The position numbers and the translations under genes are program-made. The notes below the pieces were generated by a model. That model saw only the letters and a list, made by a program, of their open reading frames with translations, was not told where the DNA came from and made no database searches. Below are positions 1-6,335 of a stretch of 9,003 nt of DNA, piece by piece (the stretch's first letter is position 1; each line of letters starts with the position of its first letter). Origin of the DNA: Caccoplasma intestinavium (lineage in GTDB: Bacteria; Bacteroidota; Bacteroidia; Bacteroidales; UBA11471); assembly GCA_018715885.1 (NCBI GenBank), contig DVKT01000065.1:1-9003 (forward strand). The letters run 5' to 3'.

Positions 1-201
1 TTCAAAAACACGGAAAGCCGCCGGACGAACATCGTGCTCTACAACAATGCCGGCACCGCCGTCTTCGAGCGGGAGTACAACACACAAGGACTCCCCCGGC
101 TGGTCATCAGCGGACTGGAAGCCCTCCCGAATGGCAGCTACACCCTGACCATCTCGCAAGACGGTAAACCTCTCCCCGCTAAAAAATTGTTTAAATGGTA
201 A
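1..201 (+). CDS. 3' end of an exported protein with a sorting-domain-like C-terminal beta-sandwich (partial)
   Basis: This is the last 66 codons of a gene that begins left of the window; frame 1 is open from base 1 to the TAA at 199-201. The visible residues alternate hydrophobic and polar in a beta-sandwich pattern: an IVLYNNAG strand-turn, a VISGLEALPNGSYTLTIS strand-turn-strand, then a basic end with KKLFKW before the stop. This resembles the C-terminal type A sorting domain of type IX secretion cargo, and also the DUF3244-like domains of Bacteroidetes, where an 'L.pG.Y.l.i' turn is typical. The parent enzyme or adhesin lies outside the window, so its function cannot be given. Of the first 180 bases, 107 are G or C (59%), with mostly C or G in third codon positions, clearly richer than the neighbouring minus-strand genes. 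The reading frame is secure; the domain assignment is tentative. Confidence 0.75.
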   Translation, partial: FKNTESRRTNIVLYNNAGTAVFEREYNTQGLPRLVISGLEALPNGSYTLTISQDGKPLPAKKLFKW

Positions 202-230
202 TGTGCTTATAAGTTAAATATTCAAACAGA

Positions 231-265
231 AAACAGCCCCCGGAATATTTTCCCGGGGGCTGTTT
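231..265. terminator. Bidirectional intrinsic terminator between convergent genes
   Basis: A perfect 13-bp inverted repeat, AAACAGCCCCCGG at 231-243 and CCGGGGGCTGTTT at 253-265, encloses a 9-base loop. It lies 29 bases after the + strand stop at 201 and 23 bases after the minus-strand stop at 289. The A-run on one side and T-run on the other give a U-rich end to either transcript, so it can serve both converging genes. Confidence 0.88.
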
Positions 266-288
266 ATTTGATTGGGGGCGTGAAAAAG

Positions 289-618
289 TTATAATTGGTC
301 TATGATATTATTTAAGTCGTTTTTATCGAAAAGGACGAAGACATGCCCCAGAATGCCGATGCTGGCCAAGTGTGATTCATCGTCATAACCGATAGATCCG
401 GTCGAGAAAATGAAGTAATTGTGAGTTGAGATCATTTCTTGAGCGATTGTATCGAGCAGATAGCTGCCCAGCATGGAGACGAGCAGATTATCGCTTTCTT
501 GCAAAGATTCGTTACAGACTGTTTTTATCGCTTCGCGATGATTCTCGGCCGAAGGGCAGGTTATGATCAATGTCGATAAGCAAGCGATACCGATGAGTAA
601 TGCAATCCATTTTTTCAT
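289..618 (-). CDS. DUF4359-like small membrane-anchored or exported protein
   Basis: The protein is 109 residues and of unknown function. Residues 1-20 are a Lys-Lys start followed by a hydrophobic stretch, that is, an uncleaved signal anchor or signal peptide. A TCP motif at 20-22 sits where DUF4359 proteins usually have TNP, followed by a soluble domain containing NYFIFSTGSIG (67-77) and IGILGHVFVL (87-96), which match what I recall of Bacteroidetes DUF4359 proteins. Cys21 follows Ile-Thr rather than a small residue, so the lipobox is poor. The frame stays open upstream to an ATG at 726, but I chose the ATG at 618: the MKKW start gives a clean signal sequence, the extra 36 residues look like translated intergenic DNA, and a -7 promoter element lies between the two starts. 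The gene stands alone with its own promoter and shares a terminator with the convergent + strand gene. No function is claimed. Confidence 0.72.
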   Translation of the reverse strand: MKKWIALLIGIACLSTLIITCPSAENHREAIKTVCNESLQESDNLLVSMLGSYLLDTIAQEMISTHNYFIFSTGSIGYDDESHLASIGILGHVFVLFDKNDLNNIIDQL

Positions 619-640
619 GAGATGGTATTTTTTGAGACTC

Positions 641-648
641 CAAAGGTA
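641..648 (-). promoter_or_regulatory. Putative Bacteroidetes -7 promoter element for the DUF4359-like gene
   Basis: On the minus strand this reads TACCTTTG, a perfect match to the Bacteroides TAnnTTTG element. It lies 22 bases upstream of the ATG at 618 and would give a leader of under about 20 bases. The -33 region holds only T-rich sequence with no clear TTTG, so the call rests on the -7 element and its position. Confidence 0.5.
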
Positions 649-916
649 AGAATTTGTAAATAAGAAAATCCGATTTAGCAAAAAATAAGTTCTCGATATA
701 GAAAGTTGGAGGAGAACAGAGTCCATTTCTTAGAATAGGAAATTATTGTATCAGTAATTCTCTCTATGCCGAAGTTTGGATGTGGGTTGTGAACATTCGG
801 TTATCTTTTTGAGTATCGGTGTAAATAATTTAATATCAGAGGAAATTGGTCTCTTTTTCTCTCCGATACAGAAAATGTCCACTGTTTATTATGTTATGGA
901 AAAAGATAAAAGAAAT

Positions 917-945
917 AGGAGTTGCACAGATTAAGTGCAACTCCT
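917..945 (-). terminator. Intrinsic terminator of the PepSY-like gene pair
   Basis: A perfect 11-bp stem, AGGAGTTGCAC at 917-927 and GTGCAACTCCT at 935-945, has a 7-base loop and lies 19 bases beyond the stop of the lipoprotein gene at 965. Read on the minus strand, the stem is followed by a T-rich stretch (ATTTCTTTTATCTTTTT), which suits termination of the leftward transcript. Confidence 0.85.
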
Positions 946-964
946 TGATAGGGTAATAGATAAC

Positions 965-1837
965 TTAGAAGAAATTTCCTTGCATATCGATTCTGACTTT
1001 TTCTTCACGGCCGTTGTCTTCAAATTCTATGTAGAAATACTCTGCCGTTGAGGTTTCTATGTGGTAGATGTCGTCGATTCGATAAGAGGCATATATCGAG
1101 TTGGCAATGGCTTGCTGTATTATTGCCGGAATATCCCGATATGCGGTTTCTGTTTTGGTTTGTATCCAGTTATCTGTTCTGTCGAATAACAATTCCCGGC
1201 ATACATTCCCATCGATAATTTCGATTTCGGTCGTTCCGTTTTCCTTGTCGATTTCCAAGATACGGGCTCCGGGATAGTGGGTATCGATATAGTATTCGAT
1301 GTTCCCGCTAAGTGTCGGGGGGATAAAGTCGCCGTAATCGTAATCATTATCTATATCGATGAGTTTTTTGATGAGAATACCATCGGTAGAATAATATAAG
1401 CCGACTTCTGTTTCACGTCCGGCATCAAAACCTTCCACTTCGATAACGTAGACTGTTTCTAATTTTTCGCGCTCTATCATATCCACATCATCAATGATCC
1501 ACCGGGCATATTCGCTTTGTTGAAAAGTCGCTTTTATAGCATCGGGCAGTAGTGCGAACGGAATGTCGGTTTCGGTCATGTACCATGTCCCGTTACGGTC
1601 GAACCATGCTGAGTATTCAACATCTTTTCCTGACGGATTTTGTGGCGCAGGTGCTTTGAAATCGGCTACGATATAGCCGTTTTTCATTTCCCAAGAAATA
1701 TGGTTGGCCGATGGATATCGGGTCTTCAACGCATTTTTGACTTGTTGGTTGGCGATATGACCGTCATCGTCTTTGTCGCAGCTGTAAAGGCCGAATACTA
1801 CACAAGCCACAGTCGAGATATAAAGGAGCGTTTTCAT
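965..1837 (-). CDS. PepSY-like (DUF2874/BF2867-type) lipoprotein, probably surface-exposed, with four half-repeats
   Basis: The 290-residue protein starts with a lipoprotein signal peptide: a hydrophobic stretch at 4-18, then the lipobox LYSC with the acylated Cys at 20. The following residues, Asp-Lys-Asp-Asp-Asp, resemble the lipoprotein export signal that sends Bacteroidetes lipoproteins to the outer face of the outer membrane. The rest contains four similar units at roughly 32-90, 97-161, 176-229 and 236-290. Each has a short amphipathic helix (for example VKNALKTRYPSA, IEYYIDTHYPGA) followed by beta strands ending near a W or G turn. This is the PepSY-like architecture, here apparently a tandem duplication of the usual two-unit protein. 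It lies 21 bases after the single-domain PepSY-like gene, almost certainly in the same transcript, and downstream of a two-component system. PepSY domains are proposed to bind or inhibit peptidases, or to sense envelope conditions; the role here is unknown. Confidence 0.82.
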   Translation of the reverse strand: MKTLLYISTVACVVFGLYSCDKDDDGHIANQQVKNALKTRYPSANHISWEMKNGYIVADFKAPAPQNPSGKDVEYSAWFDRNGTWYMTETDIPFALLPDAIKATFQQSEYARWIIDDVDMIEREKLETVYVIEVEGFDAGRETEVGLYYSTDGILIKKLIDIDNDYDYGDFIPPTLSGNIEYYIDTHYPGARILEIDKENGTTEIEIIDGNVCRELLFDRTDNWIQTKTETAYRDIPAIIQQAIANSIYASYRIDDIYHIETSTAEYFYIEFEDNGREEKVRIDMQGNFF

Positions 1838-1858
1838 AACAAAGGTCGTGAAATGATA

Positions 1859-2299
1859 TTAGTCGTCGATCTCGATAAGATTGAAATTCAGGTCGAATGT
1901 CAGTTCGAGGCGGTTGGTCAGTTTCACTTCGTAATCACGTTTATCCCGGTCTATTTTTACGATCGATGCATCAGGGTAGTTTTGTTTTACATACGTTGCG
2001 ATCTGTTGCGGAATGATAGCTGCGGGAACCGTAGAATACTTGCAGTCGACTTCTTTCCAATCTCCGTTTTTGAAGAATTCGATTTTAGCACTGTTGGTAA
2101 ATACGACTTCGTATTTGCTGTCGAGAAATTCCCGTTCGAATTTGGCGTACGCCACTTTCTCATTGGGAAAATGTTGTTTTACAAACTCCTGCGACTTTTG
2201 GGGCAGTTGGTTTACGGTAATCATGCGGTCGTTGTCGGCTTTTGCGGAGAAAATACCCAACGAGAACAAGATGGCTGAGAGAATCATTAACTTTTTCAT
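1859..2299 (-). CDS. Periplasmic PepSY-like domain protein
   Basis: The protein has 146 residues. Residues 1-21 form a standard signal peptide (Lys-Lys start, hydrophobic core, AKA before Asp22), so the mature protein is probably free in the periplasm; there is no lipobox Cys. Two PepSY-like half-units follow: about 32-86 (QEFVKQHFPNEKV helix, then YEVVFTNSAKIEFFKNGDW strands) and 95-146 (IATYVKQNYPDASI helix, then YEVKLTNRLELTFD strands). The length and layout fit the DUF2874 family of Bacteroidetes. It is the first gene of a pair with the four-repeat lipoprotein and begins 121 bases after the histidine kinase gene ends, with a possible promoter in that gap. A link to the upstream two-component system is inferred from position only. 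No catalytic residues are evident, so a binding or sensing role is more likely than an enzymatic one. Confidence 0.85.
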   Translation of the reverse strand: MKKLMILSAILFSLGIFSAKADNDRMITVNQLPQKSQEFVKQHFPNEKVAYAKFEREFLDSKYEVVFTNSAKIEFFKNGDWKEVDCKYSTVPAAIIPQQIATYVKQNYPDASIVKIDRDKRDYEVKLTNRLELTFDLNFNLIEIDD

Positions 2300-2346
2300 A
2301 ACATTTAATTTTATAGGTTAGACATATTTCATATTGTTTTCTGAGA

Positions 2347-2354
2347 CAAATATC
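2347..2354 (-). promoter_or_regulatory. Possible -7 element for the PepSY-like gene pair
   Basis: The minus strand reads GATATTTG, one mismatch from TAnnTTTG, 47 bases upstream of the ATG at 2299. No good TTTG stands 19-21 bases further upstream. It would allow the pair to be expressed separately from the kinase genes, but read-through from the two-component operon is equally possible. Confidence 0.3.
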
Positions 2355-2420
2355 TTATCCGATTTTGAAAAGAATTTGAAATAACCGACTTTTTTCGTAG
2401 AAAAATCGATTTTTTTTGTT

Positions 2421-3692
2421 TTAGGGCCATGTTACCGAAAAATAATGGCGATCCTTATTAAAACGATATTCGAGATTCAGATGGTAATATCTGCACACGG
2501 CTTTTACAAGGGCGAGTCCGAGACCGGTAGAACCTTCTTTCTTTTCTCCTTGATAAAAACGATTGAAAATTTGAGTGGCATCGAGTTGTTTCGTCCCGTC
2601 ATTACTTATAGTCAATGTTTGGTCTTGCATCGATATGATTATTTTACTACCTGCTTCGGAGTGTATGAAAGCATTTTTCAGTAGGTTATTGATCAACGTC
2701 GATGCCAAAGACTCGTTCATCTTAACCGTAAATTCTCCCGAAATGTTCACATAACAAGAAAGATTACGGCTTGCGTAAATCTCATTATATAGATCTGTTT
2801 GTTCTTGGACTACTGCCCGGAGATCGATTGTGCTGTTTTCCGGGAATTGTCCGTTTTCGATTTTGGTAAGCAATAGAAGCGTTTTGTTCAGGCGTATGAT
2901 GTGGCTGAGTGAACGCTGCATTTTTAGCAATTCCTCTGTCTGTCTTTCGCTGGGTTGAGTTTGGTCGAGTAACCATTCTATGCGGGTCCCGAGTACGGCG
3001 AGAGGAGTTTGTAATTCGTGCGATGCATTCCCGATAAATTGTTTTTGTTGGTCAAATGCATTTTCAACCCGATCTACGGCTTTTTGTGCAGCCGTATTGA
3101 GTTTGGCAAATTCTCTGATATGGGTATCGTTGGGGACAGGATTGTTTTTTTGACCCGGTGTGTATCGGTCGAGCCAGTGTAACAGTTCGTACAAGGGACG
3201 CATGCTGCGATGGAAAACCCACATGGTAAGAGCTAAGGTCGTTATGAGTAATGATAAGTAGAGGAGAATGACCCAGAATAAAATGGCTTGCCGTAAATCG
3301 TCTTTTTCAAAGGTTGGAGTCGCAACTTTCAGCTCGTAGTAGTTTTCGTCATTATCTTGAAAAATGATAGTGAGGATACGAGCCGGTTCGGTTTCCTCTT
3401 TTTCGGGAATATATACTTCGGCATCGTAGTATTTGATATGCGGGTGGGTATCGGCATACGTTTCATCTACGGGCACAATCGAGTAGCTGTTGTTCGATCC
3501 GCTATTGAGTGCGGGCAATTCTCTGCCTGCCAGCATACGGATAATGATCATTTCGGAGTAATCGTCGAGAGCGTCATCGGCTTCTTCATTTATTTCGTCG
3601 ACCATCGTAAAATAAAATAATGTGGCCCATAAAGCCATGAGTGGTACCAAAAAGAGAGAAAGTCGTAAGGCTATGCGATAGATCAGTTTCAT
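2421..3692 (-). CDS. Sensor histidine kinase of a two-component system
   Basis: The 423-residue inner-membrane kinase autophosphorylates on His and passes the phosphate to the response regulator encoded just upstream. Segments in order: TM1 at about 7-30, a periplasmic sensor region of about 105 residues rich in acidic residues (31-136), TM2 at about 137-160, and a HAMP-like linker with an MRPL turn at 164-167. The dimerisation domain follows with H-box NASHELQTP and phospho-acceptor His225. The ATPase domain has the N-box NNLLKNAFIH with Asn340 and the G2 box STGLGLALVKAV at about 388-399. The G1 box reads SNDG (363-366) where DNG followed by a second Gly is usual; this Asn-for-Asp variant looks like a Bacteroidetes subgroup trait rather than damage. 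The gene begins 11 bases after the regulator's stop, so the two are cotranscribed. The ligand is unknown; PepSY-like genes downstream suggest an envelope signal. Confidence 0.93.
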   Translation of the reverse strand: MKLIYRIALRLSLFLVPLMALWATLFYFTMVDEINEEADDALDDYSEMIIIRMLAGRELPALNSGSNNSYSIVPVDETYADTHPHIKYYDAEVYIPEKEETEPARILTIIFQDNDENYYELKVATPTFEKDDLRQAILFWVILLYLSLLITTLALTMWVFHRSMRPLYELLHWLDRYTPGQKNNPVPNDTHIREFAKLNTAAQKAVDRVENAFDQQKQFIGNASHELQTPLAVLGTRIEWLLDQTQPSERQTEELLKMQRSLSHIIRLNKTLLLLTKIENGQFPENSTIDLRAVVQEQTDLYNEIYASRNLSCYVNISGEFTVKMNESLASTLINNLLKNAFIHSEAGSKIIISMQDQTLTISNDGTKQLDATQIFNRFYQGEKKEGSTGLGLALVKAVCRYYHLNLEYRFNKDRHYFSVTWP

Positions 3693-3703
3693 GGTAGAAG
3701 AAG

Positions 3704-4390
3704 TTATTCGGTTTCGGGGGGAGTCAGTTTGTATCCGAATCCGTATACCGACTTTATTTCTATATCGGCTCCCGATTCGGACAGTTTACGGCGCAGGTTC
3801 TTCATTTGGGCATAGACGAAATGGAAGTTGTCGGCTTGGTCGGCATGATCTCCCCATACGGCTTCGGCAAGTACCGATTTGTCTACGACATGATTGGGGC
3901 GTTGCATAAAAAATCGGAGTATATCGAATTCTTTTTTTAGCAATTCGATCTCTTTACCTGCGATTTTTACCCGGCGACTTTCGGGGTCGAGAGAGACGTT
4001 TCCCAGAATGATATCGATGTTCCCGTCATTGCGGCTGCGGCGTACGACGCTTTTGATACGGGCTTTGAGTTCGGCCGTATGGAATGGTTTCGGCAGATAG
4101 TCGTCTGCACCGAGTTCGAGCCCGAGTATCTTGTCTTCAAGGGAATCGCGAGCCGAGATGATAATCACATTGTCGCGTTTGCGCAACTCTTTCAGGTGTT
4201 CGAGTAGTTTCAACCCGTTTCCGTCGGGCAGCATGATGTCGAGAAGAATACAATCGTAAGTGTAACCGGCTATTTTCGAGTCGGCCTCGGTGTAAGTCGA
4301 TGCGTTTTCGACGATATATCCGTCTTCGCGTAATGCCCTCGACATGATTTCTCGTAAGGAGGGTTCATCTTCGATGATCAGTATCTTCAT
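3704..4390 (-). CDS. OmpR/PhoB-family response regulator
   Basis: This 228-residue cytoplasmic transcription factor is controlled by phosphorylation. The receiver domain (about 1-117) has the acidic pocket Glu7-Asp8, the phospho-acceptor Asp51 in LLDIMLP, Ser79 in the Thr/Ser switch position and Lys101 in PKPF. The C-terminal winged-helix DNA-binding domain (about 126-223) contains KKEFDILRFF, the ADNFHFVYAQMKNLRRKL recognition-helix region typical of Bacteroidetes members, and the closing SVYGFGYKL wing, where the more common Arg of RGxGY is Tyr. All key residues are present and the length is usual for the family. It is the first gene of an operon with the histidine kinase, preceded by a recognisable promoter. 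Targets are not visible; the adjacent PepSY-like pair and the operon itself are the natural candidates. I do not recognise it as a specific named regulator, so no symbol is given. Confidence 0.95.
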   Translation of the reverse strand: MKILIIEDEPSLREIMSRALREDGYIVENASTYTEADSKIAGYTYDCILLDIMLPDGNGLKLLEHLKELRKRDNVIIISARDSLEDKILGLELGADDYLPKPFHTAELKARIKSVVRRSRNDGNIDIILGNVSLDPESRRVKIAGKEIELLKKEFDILRFFMQRPNHVVDKSVLAEAVWGDHADQADNFHFVYAQMKNLRRKLSESGADIEIKSVYGFGYKLTPPETE

Positions 4391-4472
4391 AATATTGCAG
4401 AATTGTAATATGTCCGGTTGCTTGACTGTGGTTTTATATTTTTTACAGAAACAGCCGATGTTCCGATTCTTA

Positions 4473-4502
4473 CAAATGTAACGAATTAATTTTGTAGAGA
4501 AA
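4473..4502 (-). promoter_or_regulatory. Putative promoter of the two-component operon
   Basis: The minus strand has TACATTTG at 4480-4473, a perfect TAnnTTTG -7 element. A TTTC at 4502-4499, 18 bases upstream, stands near the place of the -33 TTTG. Transcription would start near 4467, giving a leader of about 75 bases before the regulator's ATG at 4390. I see no clear operator repeat in that leader. Confidence 0.55.
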
Positions 4503-4546
4503 TTGAAATAGGAGAAATACTTCGTTTACAGAAATAATAGAAATGA

Positions 4547-4574
4547 AGAGAGAAGGGTTTTTACCCTTCTCTCT
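4547..4574 (-). terminator. Intrinsic terminator of the gpmA-ABC exporter operon
   Basis: A perfect 12-bp inverted repeat, AGAGAGAAGGGT at 4547-4558 and ACCCTTCTCTCT at 4563-4574, has a TTTT loop. It lies 24 bases beyond the stop of the second ABC gene at 4599. On the minus strand it is followed by a moderately T-rich stretch (TCATTTCTATTATTTC). It separates the exporter operon from the promoter of the two-component system. Confidence 0.85.
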
Positions 4575-4598
4575 AAGAATAATTTTCATCGATTATTT

Positions 4599-6335
4599 TT
4601 ATTTTTCATTGTTTGCTTGCAAAGCAAGCATGTGGGCGAAAGTACTGTTTTTCCCTTTCAACGTTTCAGGCGAACCTGTTTCTATAACTGCTCCATCTTC
4701 GAGGACAACGATTTTGTCGGCATGTGCTATTGTACGCATGCGGTGGGCGATAATGAGTACGGTTTTGTTGCGTACCAGTTCCGATAGAGCGGCTTGTATT
4801 TTCGTTTCGTTTTCGACATCGAGAGAGGCTGTCGCCTCGTCGAGCAAAACGATAGGTGCGTCTTTCAAAAGGGCCCGAGCTATGGAGATACGTTGTCGTT
4901 CTCCGCCCGATAGTGTCTCTCCGTTTTCACCTATGATGGTTTGGTAACCATGCGGCATTTTTTTTACAAATTCGTCGCATTGGGCAAGACGGGCAACAGA
5001 CATTACCTCTTCATCGGTGGCACCGCGTTTCCCGATACGGATATTTTCGAGAATAGATGTATTGAAAAGCACGACATCTTGAAAAACGACCGAGTAATAT
5101 TTTAGTAACGTTTCTGGATCGATAAGGCTTATGTCGGTTCCTCCCAGAGTAATTTTTCCCGATTGTATATCCCAGAATCGCGCCGACAGTTTGGCCGCTG
5201 TACTTTTTCCGCTTCCCGAAGAACCTACCAGTGCTGTCATTTCGCCTTGTTTCGCAAGGAAAGAAACATCTTTCAGAACTTGTCTTCCTCCGTCGTAGGA
5301 GAAATTGACATTATCGAAAGATATATCGTAATTTTCAGGCTTGAAATCGGTTCTACCTTGTTGGGTAGGTAGCTCTTCCATCTCTTTCATACGGTCGATA
5401 CGAACATCGAGATAAAACAAGGCGGTTAGGTTGTTCAGTACCTCTTGAATAGGGGTGTAGATACGGGAGCCGATGACCAAAAATACCAAATAAGTGAATA
5501 GGTCGATTCGATTAGATACAAGCAGTGTGGCTCCTGTGATAATAACACTTGCCAGACCGAGTTTCAGGATACTTTGCGACCCGTTCACCAAGATGCCGAG
5601 AAACAACTCGCCTCGGGTCAGAACCCGTTCGTAAATATCGATTTTATCATTTAGTTTTTTCAGATATTCGTTTTCCTGATTATATGATTTTATTTCTTGA
5701 ATAGTTTCTAGCCCTTCTTGTATCTGTTCACTGACATCACGCTTGTTTAAATAATTGTTTTCATTGCTTTTGCGCATTCTTTTTTTCGATAGGAGAATGA
5801 TACCCAAAGCAATGGGTACAACCCAGAAAAGTGCTAGTGTAAGTTGCCAGTTGTAGAATGCCAAGCCTGTGGAAATCAGTATAATACTGATGAGAGACGC
5901 GAATAATTGCGGTACCGAGTGCGAGAAAGTATGTTCCAGATCGGTACAATCGTCCATGATTGTGGACGTGAGATCCGACAGATTTTTTTCTCCGAAAAAT
6001 GCTAAAGGTAATTTCCTGAGTTTTTCTGCCAACGAAATGCGTCGATTGGCACTTTCCTCATAGACGCTTATGTATGTACTGCGGTATTGAAATATGGCTG
6101 TAATGTACATGACGGCAAGAAAAGAAAGTCCGAGCAAACAGTAGTACCAGACTCCGTGTAATGCAGTCGTTCGAGAGTCGAGTATCGGGTGTAGCCAATC
6201 GTCGAGAAATAGAAATACAAATACGGCAGGAAGCATCAATACGATATCGAGTGCGACCGTCCAATACATTCCTTTACAAAAATTCTTCGCCCCTAACTCC
6301 GATAAGGCAAAACGTTTTTTTATGAAATTATTCAT
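4599..6335 (-). CDS. ABC exporter half-transporter (fused permease and ATPase), second subunit
   Basis: The 578-residue inner-membrane protein has one transmembrane domain (about 20-310, with hydrophobic helices near 25-45, 62-85, 140-160, 165-185 and 250-290) and one nucleotide-binding domain (about 335-575). ATPase motifs are complete: Walker A GSSGSGKST with Lys377, Q-loop Gln419, signature LSGGERQR (475-482), Walker B IVLLDE with Glu500, D-loop SLD (504-506) and H-loop His531. In the membrane domain, the DD-C-x3-EH-x3-H-x2-PQ pattern at 128-143 is of the kind I associate with the IrtB/YbtQ-type group. Its ATG overlaps the end of the preceding ABC gene by 8 bases (ATGAATAA), and a perfect Shine-Dalgarno sequence precedes it, so the two subunits are translationally linked and should form a heterodimer. 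Cargo is unknown; a drug, peptide, lipid or siderophore-related compound is possible. Confidence 0.92.
   Translation of the reverse strand: MNNFIKKRFALSELGAKNFCKGMYWTVALDIVLMLPAVFVFLFLDDWLHPILDSRTTALHGVWYYCLLGLSFLAVMYITAIFQYRSTYISVYEESANRRISLAEKLRKLPLAFFGEKNLSDLTSTIMDDCTDLEHTFSHSVPQLFASLISIILISTGLAFYNWQLTLALFWVVPIALGIILLSKKRMRKSNENNYLNKRDVSEQIQEGLETIQEIKSYNQENEYLKKLNDKIDIYERVLTRGELFLGILVNGSQSILKLGLASVIITGATLLVSNRIDLFTYLVFLVIGSRIYTPIQEVLNNLTALFYLDVRIDRMKEMEELPTQQGRTDFKPENYDISFDNVNFSYDGGRQVLKDVSFLAKQGEMTALVGSSGSGKSTAAKLSARFWDIQSGKITLGGTDISLIDPETLLKYYSVVFQDVVLFNTSILENIRIGKRGATDEEVMSVARLAQCDEFVKKMPHGYQTIIGENGETLSGGERQRISIARALLKDAPIVLLDEATASLDVENETKIQAALSELVRNKTVLIIAHRMRTIAHADKIVVLEDGAVIETGSPETLKGKNSTFAHMLALQANNEK

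Larger units (their letters stand above)
619..964. other. Intergenic region of 346 bases without a recognisable gene
   Basis: This gap between the DUF4359-like gene and the PepSY-like lipoprotein gene holds the -7 element at 641-648 and the terminator hairpin at 917-945. The remaining bases, about 650-915, are AT-rich, with no convincing coding frame on either strand and no recognisable RNA gene. A 7-bp inverted repeat (GTATCGG at 813-819, CCGATAC at 863-869) is present, but its arms are 43 bases apart and it could be chance. Confidence 0.6.

Noticed and set aside
813..869. Inverted repeat GTATCGG...CCGATAC in the 619-964 gap, a possible small RNA or regulatory hairpin
   Set aside because: The stem is 7 bp with a 43-base loop and only short inner pairings. 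Such a match is expected by chance in a gap of this size, and no promoter or terminator frames it.
1640..2278. A 212-codon open frame on the + strand, antisense to both PepSY-like genes
   Set aside because: It lies wholly opposite two well-supported minus-strand genes with signal peptides and family features. Its translation shows no domain and looks like a mirror of their codon bias.
2386..2408. AT-rich hairpin (CGATTTTTC with GAAAAAAGTCG) after the histidine kinase stop, a possible terminator
   Set aside because: The stem is mostly A-T pairs with a G-T wobble and two unpaired bases, so it is weak compared with the three clear terminators in the window. Read-through into the PepSY-like pair remains possible.
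4543..4947. A 134-codon + strand open frame beginning in the terminator region
   Set aside because: It starts within the hairpin at 4547-4574 and runs opposite the conserved ATPase domain of the second ABC gene; its Ser- and Arg-rich product has no recognisable feature.
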